Source: Typhlomys cinereus
Taxonomy: Eukaryota; Chordata; Mammalia; Rodentia; Platacanthomyidae
Assembly (NCBI GenBank): GCA_023101885.1
Contig: JALPQD010000405.1
Location: 922,501 to 986,500, forward strand
DNA length: 64,000 nucleotides
Direction: 5' to 3'
The translations under genes and the position numbers were made by a program. Position 1 is the stretch's first letter, and each line of letters starts with the position of its first letter. Positions 32,490 through 43,474 of the stretch are shown here, piece by piece. Under the pieces are notes generated by a model. It was not told the DNA's origin, ran no database searches, and saw only the letters and a list, made by a program, of their open reading frames with translations.

Positions 32490-33010
32490 ATCTCTTCAGA
32501 ATATTTTGCTACTATGAGCAAATAAAGCATCATTAAGCATTTTGTGTGGGTTTAAATTTACAAGTCATTTGAGTCAATACCTACAAGTATGACTGTTAGA
32601 TCATAGTCGGACCTGGGTGAGGTTAGCTTTGTAAGAAATCGTGAAGACATTTTCAAGTGGCTACACCATGTTATGTCATTTTCAGTCAAGTCACCCCAGG
32701 AGTGAAGGAGATGTTATTACTCTATGTTCTTGCCAATTTTTTTGTTCTTGTCAGCTTTTTTTTTCTGGGAGGGGTTTATCCATTCTAATTGGTATGTTGT
32801 GGTAACTCATTATTGTTTCAATGTGTAACGTTCTAATGATTTAAGGTGCAAAGCTTCATTGCATGTGTCTAACATCTGTGTGTCTTCTTTGGTGAGATAT
32901 TTATTTAGATTGTCCATTTTTCAGTAAGATTGTCTTTGTTTCCTTATTGCTAAAGTTCATTGTATATTTTAGATAAAAGTATTTTGATCAGATAGGTGTT
33001 TTGATGTAAA
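32490..33010 (-). mobile_element. Second ancient L1 fragment, antisense
   Basis: 'actgttagatcatagtcgga', 'gtggctacaccatgttatgt', 'ccattctaattggtatgttg' and 'ttcattgtatattttagata' again follow reverse-complement L1. It partly covers the same L1 region as the piece at 31.7-32.3 kb, so the two are probably separate insertions rather than one split copy. Confidence 0.7.
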
Positions 33011-33059
33011 TTTCAATAAAAGATGGTACCTATTCTGTTTTAGACAGCATCAATAAAAT

Positions 33060-33655
33060 TAATCCCAGATGATGTAGTACTCACAGATAGTACCAGGGGC
33101 TGTTGGAAACACAAAGAAGAAATAATGCTCAGGAGATGAGATAGAGAAGAAAATCAGCGGGCCGGGTGGAACATCATGGTCCCAGTGAGGTCTCCTCCGT
33201 GGCCTGCTCCCTGAAAATTCTTTTATTTTATAGAGGCATTTACATGGGAGCTGGGGATCAGTTTGTAAGTTCGGGTGAAAGCATTTGTGATCAGCGGAAG
33301 GAGAAATAGGGAAATGAGAGTCCTACTAGCTAACAGCACATGCTTAGATGCCAGTCTGTGACGTCAGGAGAAATCAGACTTGTCAGAATTCCTCAGATAA
33401 TGTGAAATCCCTTTGTCAAGGTGGAGCCCTCCAGGTGGCACCCTCTTAACAGAATCTATTTTTGAAAGTCCAACAGTAAGATTTTGACTTTGCTATTTCT
33501 ATGTTTGACTCGTCCCTTTCTTATACTGAGCCAGTCCATTTGCTTTGGAGAGGATCGGCCTTGCATAATAAAATGGTAAAGAGAAAGGTGTATTTCCCAT
33601 TCAAAGTAGAACTCTGCGTGTCTAGCAAGGCCATCATCTTGAAGTCACACTTCCC
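33060..33655. other. Unclassified non-coding sequence
   Basis: Contains sequence resembling the end of an old LTR ('agtaccaggggctgttggaa', 'tggcctgctccctgaaaatt') but no firm assignment is possible. Confidence 0.35.
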
Positions 33656-33664
33656 ATGTGCATG

Positions 33665-34012
33665 TGTGTGTGGTATATGCATGTGTATGTATGCTCGAGT
33701 GTGTGGCTATAGGTAGATATGCCAGTGCATATGCACATGCGTGTGCATGTAGTTAGAGAGCAAAGGTTAATGTTAGGAGTCTGTCTCGATCTCTTTCTTT
33801 ATTCACCAAGACAGGGTCTCTTAACTGAGCCTAGAACTCACAGATACAGTGAATCTACCTGGCCAGCTTGCTCCAGAAAACCCATCTTTGCTTTCCAAGA
33901 GCTGAAATTAGTCAGGCTGCCACATCGCCTGCATTTATCTGGGTTCTGGAGATCCAAACTCCAGTCCTTGAGCTTAAGTGTTTTAACCACTGAGTAAACT
34001 CCCAAGCCCCTG
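33665..34012 (-). mobile_element. B3-like long SINE, antisense
   Basis: TG-rich tail, 'agagagcaaaggttaatgtt', 'ccaagacagggtctcttaac', 'tctggagatccaaactccag' and 'aaccactgagtaaactccca' to 'agcccc' at the head. Full-length reverse copy. Confidence 0.8.
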
Positions 34013-34254
34013 AAAGACAATTATTTCTAAGGTCTATAACCTCTCATAAGTTTATTCTGAGCCGGCTGAGGGGAATGTGATAGGCATGGCGTATTGGCCA
34101 TGAGTTAGTCAGGGTGTGAAATAAAGGAAGATCCCTGTCACAGAGAAATGGAATACCTACTCCTTCAAGTTCCCATGTAGCTAGGAAAGGCCTGGTCCCT
34201 TTGTTGCTGTCCCATCTCTTACCCTACCTAACCTGTCCGATGAACCTTCTTTCT

Positions 34255-34500
34255 CTTTTTATTTGGGGTGTGTACGAGTGTGTGCATATAAGAGTTATGT
34301 GTGCCTGTGGGGGCTCAAGGGAGACATCAGGAATCATTCTGGATGGCTCTACTTCCTGATCGTTTTGCTCTAAGTTTCCCGGGCTCCCCCTTCCATGGTT
34401 GGAATTACAGGTCACCGTCATTTCTGCCCAGCATTTTTACATGGGACCTGGAGATTCAAGCTCTGATCCTTTTGTTTTCAAGGCAAAATAAGGAGATTAC
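34255..34500 (-). mobile_element. Older long B2-like SINE, antisense and 5'-truncated
   Basis: 'gcctgtgggggctcaaggga', 'catcaggaatcattctggat' and 'catttttacatgggacctgg' match the body of the copies at 2.0, 36.3 and 61.6 kb. The head beyond 34500 is missing. Confidence 0.75.
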
Positions 34501-34592
34501 TGTGACTTACCACTGTCTGGTTACAATTGTTAGTCCAGTTTGGCAGGAGAGATCATGACCACACTAGGGGCCAAAGGAACCAGCCACAGGAT

Positions 34593-34596
<4 letters not shown>

Positions 34597-34644
<48 letters not shown>
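34597..34644 (+). repeat. (GA)n microsatellite
   Basis: An uninterrupted run of about 24 GA units followed by A/G-rich sequence to 34663. The sequence to its right (to about 34785) resembles a 3' part of the solo-LTR family in inverted orientation ('cttatttgccagatcagcat', 'gtctccccaa'). Confidence 0.9.
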
Positions 34645-34647
<3 letters not shown>

Positions 34648-34663
34648 GGAGGGAAAGAGAGAA

Positions 34664-34760
34664 TCCTTATTTGCCAGATCAGCATGTCTCCCCAACCCAA
34701 GAGCTATACTATTGTCCAGAGAGCATGCCCAATCTCTCCTCTTTGTTCCCACTGGTCTTT
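34664..34760 (-). mobile_element. Solo-LTR family fragment (antisense)
   Basis: 'tccttatttgccagatcagc' followed by 'atgtctccccaa' matches 'tccttacttgccagatcagg' and 'atgtctggccaa' in the inverted LTR copy at 47.8 kb. Upstream, 34505-34590 ('gtctggttacaattgttagt', 'ccaaaggaaccagccacagg') matches the same copy just before this point. The GA array therefore sits inside a degraded LTR copy. Confidence 0.6.
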
Positions 34761-35119
34761 GGACACAGTCATATTCCTACCAATTTCATAAGTGCAGTGA
34801 GACAGAACAAGTCAGGCAAAGTAGATGTGTTATGTATTAGTCACGGCAGGCAGCAAGGATTAAACAGTCCCAGCATCCATGGTGAGCTAGGCTCCCAAGA
34901 CTCAGGGACAATGCCCCACGTCACATCACAGTTGAGGGACGTCTAAAGCAATCTTCCCTGGGTGTCTAGGTCCTGGTCACCATCTACCCAACTTCCTCTT
35001 CCGGAAGAGGACTTCTAGATCATTCCGTACGAAAGCTATGCTGACCAAGGTCTTCTGGGAGTCTGCAAGCAGCATGGCTCCTGTACACTGTTACAGTGAG
35101 TCCCATGCAGTCTGCATCC

Positions 35120-35215
35120 CTAGACTCTGAACTCCTCCTTGAGGCCAGGGACCATCTACAATTTATCTTTACGTCCATATGCCTAGCGTCATGCTTGGCT
35201 TATCAAGACCTTCTT
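35120..35215 (+). mobile_element. L2 3'-end fragment
   Basis: 'gactctgaactcctccttga', 'ggccagggaccatctacaat' and 'tgcctagcgtcatgcttgg' are a good match to the ancient L2 3' end. Confidence 0.65.
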
Positions 35216-35429
35216 GCTGGAGACAGATGACAGCACAAAAGCCCAAAGAAGTGTGTGGTCAGGTGGTCTGCCAGGGCAGAGAGATAGGAAGAAAATTTTA
35301 CAAAGAAAATGGCCAGTGAGTGTACTTGAGAGATGGTCTGATGCGAGCCAGGAAGAAAAGTGGAAGGAAAGTACTTGGGAACAAACAGGGTGAGGCGGAG
35401 ACATGACACAGAGAAGGGAATGCAGACGG

Positions 35430-35520
35430 CCTTAGGTCGGTGTCTCCAGAGCTCAGTAGAGTACTTGATTCACAAGAGGTGCTCAATAAATGCTGGGGGT
35501 GATTGAGTAAGAGTGGATGA
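35430..35520 (+). mobile_element. L2 3' terminus
   Basis: 'agaggtgctcaataaatgct' followed by 'gagtaagagtggatgaatgc' is the characteristic L2 terminus with its tgaatgaatg-like end. It may continue the fragment at 35.12 kb. Confidence 0.65.
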
Positions 35521-36094
35521 ATGCATACACCAACATTCTTTCTTACTGTCGGCCACTGCAGTCTACGGGACCAAGACTAGCGTTTGTGCTTCAGAACGTG
35601 GGTTTTGTTGTTTTCAGTTATGGCGAGGCAGGGCAGGCCATGCATGAGTTGGAGAGAGACTCAAGGAAGCTTCAGATCAATCAAAGGCAGAGGGAGCCAA
35701 GGGGAAAACAGAGAAAGTGGTTTTCTTATGGCATTGGCAGGAAGGAAGGGTCAGGGCGAGACAGCCAGTTTAAGATCGCCGCATAATTCTTGCAGGTACC
35801 TACCTGCCTTGAGTGAGCAGGACAAGTGAGCAGGGCGAGAGCTCCGAGGAGGGAGTGATGGAGTGTGGGCTCTGCGTTGCTGGGTTTGCAGGACAAAGGG
35901 GGCCTTCTCCATCTCCAGGAAGAGTCTAGCTCTGAGAAGGCCAGTCCCTCCAGAAACACCAAGACTCTAAGATGTAGATTGAAATGGTTATTTCTGTCTG
36001 ACAGCTGGGGAATCCTGCCCTCTGGGCCACTGTGGCCACTGTGAACTCTCACCATCTGACTTAGACATCCTTTTCATGCCAGTTCTGCCACATT

Positions 36095-36215
36095 TTGTTC
36101 TTCTATTCATTCAATTATTGATATGCTTATATAATAAACATGAACCCAGCATCCATTGCAAACCAACACTGTGTGATGCTCTAGTTCTAGGCGTGGTCAG
36201 GGAGAATTTACCAGC
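36095..36215 (-). mobile_element. L2 3'-end fragment, antisense
   Basis: 'tctattcattcaattattga' and 'gatgctctagttctaggcg' resemble the inverted L2 3' terminus. Confidence 0.55.
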
Positions 36216-36330
36216 AGCCAAGTGAAGTCCCTGTGTATGTGGCCAGTACCTGAAAGTCTGTCCTCTGCAAAGGCTCCTCCCCCTCTTTGAGGACTGTCAG
36301 TCAAGTTCACTGTCACCTACTTTCATAATG

Positions 36331-36345
36331 AAAGGTGTGTGCGTG

Positions 36346-36402
<57 letters not shown>

Positions 36403-36622
36403 GTCAGAGACCACTATGTGAGCCTGTTAAGACCCAAGGGTGACTTTGGGAATCATCTTGAATTGCTCTACCTCCTCTTTGGTTTGCTCTGGGGCTTCCA
36501 GGTTACTCTTTCCAGGGCCGCTCTATTTCCATGTGGTATTTTTACTTGGGATCTGGGATCCGAACTCAGATTCTTGTGTTTGCAAGGCAGAAAATTTAAC
36601 CTCTGAACCACCTCTCCAGCCC
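36331..36622 (-). mobile_element. Older long B2-like SINE, antisense, near full length
   Basis: A (GT)n/(GA)n compound tract at 36335-36403 represents the tail. 'cccaagggtgactttgggaa', 'tcttgaattgctctacctcc' and 'ggatccgaactcagattctt' follow, to 'cctctccagccc' at the head. Its body is intermediate between the older copies and the young GC-rich copies. Confidence 0.85.
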
Positions 36623-36624
36623 TA

Positions 36625-38220
36625 GAATTTGTTTTTTAATGAGAGGCTGCCTTTCATCAGATCAAGAGCTTTGTCTTTAGGTGGCTTTCAAGGGTAACTC
36701 AAGGATAGGCAATTTAATAACGGGCCTCAGTGTGTGTCCGTCAGCACGAGGTCATGACTTTCAGTGGCGTGAAGACTCCAATAGCCAAGTCTCACGGGAG
36801 CAATCTCGAGATTGATCTTGAATTTTCAAATGACCTTGGGAAGTGCAGTGTGATTTCTGGAGTGAGCTCCAGTCAACATGAGCTGTTCCAAAGGACTGTG
36901 TGCCTGGAAAAGAGAATACATTCGAGTTTTCCAAAGGGCTTTATTCTCAAAACTGCAGACATACATGGTAGTGGGGGTGGGATCAGAGTTGCTAAATATG
37001 GAAATCACCACTCTGGTGGTTTCTGAGAACCACATCTCTCTAACTCCCTGCTATGCGATGGGGCTTTCGGAGGTAATGAGGCAAGTTCCAGGTGACAAAT
37101 GTCTGCCCGGCTCTGTACTTAAGGCATGCTTTCCTCCTGGCTCTCCCGCTGGCAGGGTGTGCGCTCAGCCCAGCAGATGCCAAGTCTGGCGACTCCTTTG
37201 TGTCCCTTAAGAAAAGTCTTGGGCTTGTCAGGCAGCCACTTGCACGCTAGGGAACCTGGGATGGGACAAGTTCTTCCCACTACCCGTGATCCTCTGAACC
37301 AGAGGCACAGCAGCCTCTCTGGCTGGGCTTCAGGCACGGACCTCTCCCATCGGGGTGGGCAGGGCAGGATGCCAGCTCTCTCTTGCCCTCCCCAACAGCC
37401 TGGCACTGCCATGGTATTATATGACATTCTTGCATCTGCCTCCCCATGGTGCTTCGCCTCAGTTTGCCTACATCACCTATCATCGAATGTCAGGCGTGTG
37501 ACAGAGGTCTTGAGAACACACTTCCCCGTGTGTTCCAAGGCAGATGGATAGAGGCTGGGTTCTCTGTGACACTTCTAGAAATGGAGTCACTTATCTCCCA
37601 GCAATGCTTAGATACTTTTATCATTGAAGGTGCTATGTGTTGAGCACTGTGAGTAGAGTTGCCAGTCACAGGGAACACCTAGGTGGATGGAAACCTAAAG
37701 CTGTGTGTTGGAGTCCTATCTGAGGTTAGCATGTTGGGTCGGGCAAGTTGCTGTCCTTTTATGAGTCCATTTGCTTCAGGTTGTTCAGACTAGACTGTCT
37801 TATCTCTGGAGTCCCTTACCTTGCAGATGTACTGTGCCTCTATGAATAAGGCTGTCAGATTGCAAATGGAGAACCAGACTCTAAACCAACTTTTGCTGGA
37901 GCTGACTTGATGGGCGCTGTTTCCTAAAGCTGACCGAGTATCATTTCCCAACTCTGGAGTTAGCGAGGTCATGATCACAGCCTGGAATAAGCTATGGTGG
38001 GAATATTTGCGCCACAGACATGGGTAGGCCATGCGCATCACACTTCCTGCTCAATCCAGCAACTGAGCATCTATCTGCATGCTTCTCACTGCAAAAAAAG
38101 ACATAGGGAGTCATTTTATTTCCTTAGTCCTCAAGGTACAAAGTTTAACCAATGGAGTCTAAGATAAGGATGTTCAAGTCTCTGTGTATAACATACAGAA
38201 GACTGAAAGGGAAGTATTAA
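36625..38220. other. Unique non-coding sequence
   Basis: No repeat is recognised over about 1.6 kb. Overlapping frames of 60-140 codons occur near 37.1-37.5 kb on both strands without recognisable domains. Confidence 0.4.
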
Positions 38221-38580
38221 AAGTTATCTGACTCATGGATCCCCGGTGCCCTGGTCCAGCTCTGAGCTGTGGTAAATGGGCCCCTTGTGACGTGAAGGAG
38301 TTAATAACTGTCCCTCAGTGGCCAACTTACCCGGCCTTGTTGTGCCGTTGTTACCTAGGGTGCACCATTTTGTAATTTAATTAAAACAAGAAGCTTGAAA
38401 TAATGGGCTGGTGGTGCTGGCAGCCCTATCCTGGGTAAAAGGTAGGCCCCAGGGACAAAGGAAATGTCCTTCAAGGCACCAGGAGAGCAGGAGCAGTTGT
38501 TCAATTATTCCAGTTAATCCAAACCAAGTAGTTACCTAAGACCCTGACTCATCTGGCCTAGAGGGACTTGTTTGGATTAT
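38220..38580. promoter_or_regulatory. Candidate conserved non-coding element
   Basis: Repeat-free stretch with 'tgtgacgtgaagg' (CRE-like), 'gtaatttaattaaaac' (homeodomain-like) and 'tcaattattccagttaatcc'. It has no coding potential. The regulatory reading is inference from motif clustering. Confidence 0.3.
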
Positions 38581-38640
38581 GCTGGAACCAGGGATGACCC
38601 ACTTCCTCCTCCAAAATATGCTTTAAAGAACAGCAGTTCC

Positions 38641-38890
38641 TGGGGCTGGAGAGGTGGCTCAGGGGTTAAGCCTCTGCCTTGCAGGCAGAAGGTCCTGAGT
38701 TCAGATCCTAGACCCCACGTATAGATGCTGGACGGAAGCGGGGGCGGTCTGCGCTTCTGGTCCTGGTAGGGCGGAGCCTGTGAATCCCTGGGCAGAGTAA
38801 ACAAGGAGGAGGTGGAGGCGTCCATGGTGGTTCTCGAATTCGCCCATGGTTCTACATACATACATACATACATATATACATACATGTGCA
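38641..38890 (+). mobile_element. Young long B2-like SINE, copy 3, 3'-truncated
   Basis: Head and GC-rich body match copies 1, 2 and 4 almost throughout. After the 'ttctacatacatac' transition the element runs through a short CATA/CA tract and then directly into an LTR fragment. The AT-rich tail and the right target duplication are missing, which suggests a deletion at the junction. Confidence 0.9.
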
Positions 38891-38895
38891 CACAC

Positions 38896-38985
38896 ACAAC
38901 TTTACTACTAAATTTTCACAAATGTGCCCAGAGTTCAGAGGCACCAACTTCAAGTTGATACCTGTATCTAACTTCGACACTAATT
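38896..38985 (-). mobile_element. Solo-LTR family, copy D (short fragment)
   Basis: 'cacaaatgtgcccagagttc' through 'caacttcaagttgatacctg' matches the distal end of the inverted LTR copies at 47.8 and 63.5 kb. Only about 90 bases survive. Confidence 0.75.
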
Positions 38986-38989
38986 GAAT

Positions 38990-39690
38990 TTTGGGAACCC
39001 TGGCTTCGTTATTTCTCAGAGACTTTAAATGGTTAAAGGACTGCTCATATTGTTTCACGTTGTCATGGTGATGAAAATGTGAAAACATTTCCAGTCAGTA
39101 TATGGTCCTGCTGTCTGTTCCTGAGAGCGACTCCGGCCACGTGCAATTTAGCATGCAAACGTTTAAACCTGCTCAACGAGCCAAGTTCGCAGTGACGTCC
39201 TTGGATGTCCCAGCACTATCCGGCCAAGACAGAAGTCCTTGGTTGCTTTCTCTTGGTTTTTATACTTATATGTTGAGGTCCAGTAGCAAACTGTGTGGCA
39301 CACAGTGCGGAACCACCCAGTTGGGCCACCTCTGTGAAAGAGACCCGCTTCTGTGGAAGTATCTCACTCACCTTGAGGTCAGTAGGAAACCAGCTCCCTC
39401 CATCACGGTTCATCATCGGTTCCCACGCAGCAGCATTCCCAGCTGTTCACGTGCAGCAAGAGTTAAATCTCCGCGGCCGAGAAGCGAGAAAGACAAGGGC
39501 AGCAGGTGTGTGTGTGTGGGGGGGGAGGATTGCTCAATGTACATTATGTGCCAGTGTGAAAATGGCCTTACGTCACCCAGTATCACAACATAAAACAGTT
39601 GAATCTCTAGACTCCAAGTGGGACCCTGATTCACAAAGCTGACTCTTCAAGTTGAATCGTCTCTGAGAAAAGCCAGAGAAATCCTCAAAT
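38990..39690. other. Unique non-coding sequence
   Basis: No repeat is recognised. A short G-run with TG repeats lies at 39506-39526. Confidence 0.4.
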
Positions 39691-39705
39691 AAGAAGTTAA
39701 ACGAG

Positions 39706-39986
39706 GGCTGGAGAGGTGGCTCAGGGGTTAAGCCTCTGCCTTGCAGGCGGAAGGTCCTGAGTTCGGATCCCAGATCCCACGTATAGACGCCGGGCGGAAG
39801 CAGGGGCGGCCTGCGTTTCCGGTCCTGGTAGGGCGGAGCCTGTGAATCCCGGGGCGGAGGAAGTGGGAGGCATCCATGGTGGTTCGCGAATTCGTCCGTG
39901 GTTCTACACATACACAGACACACACGCGCGCACACACATACATACGCACACACGCACAATTGAATAAAAAAAAAAATAAAAAAAAA
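39706..39986 (+). mobile_element. Young long B2-like SINE, copy 4
   Basis: Complete copy with a GC-rich body containing several retained CpGs, a CA/CG-rich tract and an A-rich tail containing 'gaataaaa'. It is flanked by a perfect duplication of at least 15 bp (39691-39705 and 39987-40001). It lies in the same orientation only about 0.8 kb from copy 3. Confidence 0.93.
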
Positions 39987-40009
39987 AAGAAGTTAAACGA
40001 GGGCCTCTG

Positions 40010-42950
40010 GACTTGCTTCTGTCCTCTGCAGAATCAAAGATGCAGAGAAGGGGTCGGGGCTTTGCGTTCTGCAGAGGGTGCTGAAGTAGAAAGTTCCATA
40101 CCTGGAACACAGGGAAACTCTGCTCATCCTATCAGAGACTCAAAGATTAAGTCTGTTAGACTGGGAGACCCAATTCAGTACTGCTGTAACATGACCTAGA
40201 TTCCCCCTTCCCCACCTCCAGCACTGTGCTTCTTCAGTTTGGCAGGTGGGGCCTCTGTAAGCCGTCTTCTCCTTCCCTCTCTTCTCCTTCCCTGGCAGAA
40301 TCGCCTGGTGCATCCACGTGGGAAGTCAAGTGTAAGCAGAAGGTTCAGCTCGTGGGTCAGGCTGCTGTCATAGTCACCCCCCCTTTTCTCTGAAATGTTC
40401 ACAGTCCCCGCAGCTCCTCATTCTGTACCTGTCAGAGCCCGGCTCCTTCCAATCTCTCTGTGGACAGCATTTCCTTCTTGGTGACAGTGTCAGTGACCCA
40501 AGAAGTCCCTGGAATCAGGTTGTCTCTTTGCAAGCAGACACAGTTATGGCTGGACGCTTTTCTTCACTCTCTTCAGCCAGCAAGGTTTTAGTGGGAGGAG
40601 TTGTTTCTCTACCTGCTGGGTCCACGGGCCGGTTACGGGGAAGGCATCTGTCAGCTAAAGGGGGCCATACTCATCCCACTTGCCTTGTTTTTTTTGGGTG
40701 GGTATAGTCCTTCTAAATCATGACCCCAATACTGATCCAGACAAGGTGACACCCAGGGCGGGCTGGTCATTGATAGATTGAGTTCTGAGGTCTTCCTCAT
40801 GCAGAGTGGAATCATCCAGCCTGTGTTTGAGGAGAGTCATTTATATAGCAACGAGCAGACACCCCAGAAGTGGGAGGTGGAGATCCTCAAGGCAGGCCGT
40901 GTGGAGTTGAAGATGGTCAGTGAGAAGAAATGGCAAGAAGAATCGGGAGAAAGCGTGGGGAGGAGACTCTAGAGGAGCAGGAAGGAAACCCAGGGGGCAT
41001 TACCCCGCATCAAGTTGGGGAGAAGAGAGTCAACGCTTGTGGTAAGGAAGAAGTCATAGATGAAGACTGAGAAGAGGAAATAGCTGGTAATGATGTCTCC
41101 TGGGCCAGACAGCCAAGGGCGCAGACGTTAACGCACATGTTTACACATCTCCAGAGGACAGCGTCCCTGGTTTGTGTGCATCCGCATGGTCTTAGAGTGC
41201 ACTGTGCATCGCCTGGGCGACTACTGAGAAGGACAGGCCTGCTGGAGAGAATCCTGCCAACCAAGGGACCAAGGCAGAAAAGCGGTCGTCAGCTATGAGA
41301 TGTGGCAAGAGACCAGATAGGGGAGGAGTCCGCAAAGGAGACCTGTGGAAAGCATTTGGAAATGAGAGAAAGAAAGAAAAGAAAAAGAAACAGTGACTGG
41401 AAAAACTCAAAGAAAAACAAGATCACCCATCTGAATGATCATGGGGGCTTGAGAATATGGGCGTGGCTTAGGCCAGGGAGACATCAGCAAAGTAAAATGG
41501 ATGATGAATGAGGTAGAGGAGGGAAAGGGAGGAGCCGATCCAACCGGAGGCAAGAACCTGTTTCTAGCAAGTCTGGGCTGTGGGAAGGGGGCCGCTTCGG
41601 TCTCACGGAACCTCTAGCTGGTGAGATAAGCGTGCAGAGGTAGCATGATGGGGAGAGAAGGTGGGTGGAGGAGTCTGGGATTTCACTGGGGGCTAGGGGT
41701 GGACTTCTCCAAGGAGATGACCTTTGTGTAAGCTGTAGAGACCAGGACAAAGAGCTTGCCTGGCAGGTGGGAATGAACCGAGGACTTTGAGAGTGTGGCT
41801 GGGCCTGGAGAAAGCAGGGCTTCCATGAGGGAGGCCAATGGTGGGCGTGTACATTGTATCCTTCGCACGAGTTCCGCTTGAGGGTCTTAGGCAGTCCCCA
41901 AGCCTGCCAAAGTGAAAAGCTCTGACCTTCTTCAAGTCCATCGTCAGTACTGTGACTCACCCAGAGTCAATCAGAATTCAAATCCATGGCTTCTAGAAAG
42001 ATCGGGGCTGAGTATTTCCAGAGGCTCTGACAAGTGTGGGGCACAAGAGGGGGGCAAATGGACCTCTCCATGTTCCTGTGATGATAGCTGCTGAACCAGG
42101 CCTTCCAGACCCAGTTGACTCCATCTGTGTTTCCTCGGGCACCTCTTCTGCATCCTCCATTGCTTCTCACGCTGCGTCCTGCTGCTCAAGCTTCCTCCCC
42201 CGGCTCAGCTCAGACTGACCTAGCTGTTAGTCTTCTTTCCTCTCCATGACATATCGGTTCCCTTAAGGCGCATATTATAAAGTAGGCAATCTGATTGCAA
42301 GAACTCACATAGAAGTGCCAGTGATTGACATCGCTAACTACACAACTACACAAACTAGAGTCTTTACTTAAATGATTTAGGACATGTGTTTGCCAATGGG
42401 ACTAGCTTTAGAAAGATGGAAGGTTTAGAAGTGGGAGACCTTTGGTGTGGATGGCTGATTATGCCTAAGACTGGCCGAGTTTCCCCATCTAAGAAGATAG
42501 GGGGGAAAAAAAAATCTCTGGATTAACAAGGGAAGATGGAAGTTGGTTTGTGGTTTGGGGAAAGAGTAGTGACAAGGCACAAGTGGTGGCATTGCACAGG
42601 CTCCAATCCAACTTCTCCGGTCAGCACGGGAAAAGAATGTCGCAAAGAGCTACAAATGCAAGTCAGTAAAGACATCTGTGTGCTCTCTGGACATCCCAGC
42701 TGCATCCAGGAGCCGCATGGTGAATGGAAGTTGAGAATCAGTTTCTAAAAGTTGTCCTTTGACATTCACCCAACACAGAATGCTCGCTTTCTCTCTCCAA
42801 TAAGTATTTAAATAATTGAATAAATTAAATTGAATTATATGATACAAATGTATCTGCAATATATAGTATATAAATAAAATAGCAGTTTAATAAAATATTT
42901 TTTTCTTTAAAAAGGAAGCTCGAATGGAGAACTTCTCTGTGTTTCCTCAT
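40010..42950. other. Unique non-coding sequence
   Basis: Nearly 3 kb with little recognisable repeat content. A MIR-like antisense scrap is possible at 41945-42010. Overlapping frames up to 158 codons near 41.5-41.96 kb have no domain I recognise. The end (42.8-42.9 kb) is AT-rich. Confidence 0.4.
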
Positions 42951-42954
42951 GCCC

Positions 42955-43250
42955 TCTTCCAGATATGGATGTTATTATTGTCTTCTTTCTAGATCAAATG
43001 GGCTCAGAAACGTGGAGTGATTCTCCCACCCACCCATCCCAATGACTTTGGCAGAGATAGATTTAAAGATCTGGAGTCCCAAATCCAGTCGTTCAGTTTG
43101 TCTGAATCTAGGCGCTCTTTCCTGTCTGTCTCCATCATGCTTCACCCTAACATCGGGCGGGTCGGCCTGACCTGTGCACCAAGACTCTCTCTGGGCCGGT
43201 TTCCTCATCTGGAGAGTAGGGACATGAACCAAATAGCTCTAGGGTGACAT
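42955..43250 (+). mobile_element. MIR-like fragment
   Basis: 'gggccggtttcctcatctgg' and 'agagtagggacatgaacc' near 43190-43230 match the MIR core. The upstream part is less certain. Confidence 0.4.
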
Positions 43251-43388
43251 CCCGGGCTGATTCTTCCCTAGCTCAAGCCCACGGTTCATTTGATCTTCAA
43301 ATTCACGGGAGGAGGCTTCTCCTGTCTGCTACTCTGAAGGAGAGAAATGCCCCTCTTGGCCCAGGCACCAAACCCCAGAGGGATATGA

Positions 43389-43390
<2 letters not shown>

Positions 43391-43470
<80 letters not shown>
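43391..43470 (+). repeat. (GT)n-(GA)n compound microsatellite
   Basis: About 24 GT units pass directly into about 16 GA units. It stands alone rather than at the end of an obvious SINE. Confidence 0.97.
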
Positions 43471-43472
<2 letters not shown>

Positions 43473-43474
43473 TC

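Noticed and set aside
41484..41960. 158-codon minus-strand frame
   Set aside because: No domain, no splice sites bounding it and competing frames on the same strand.
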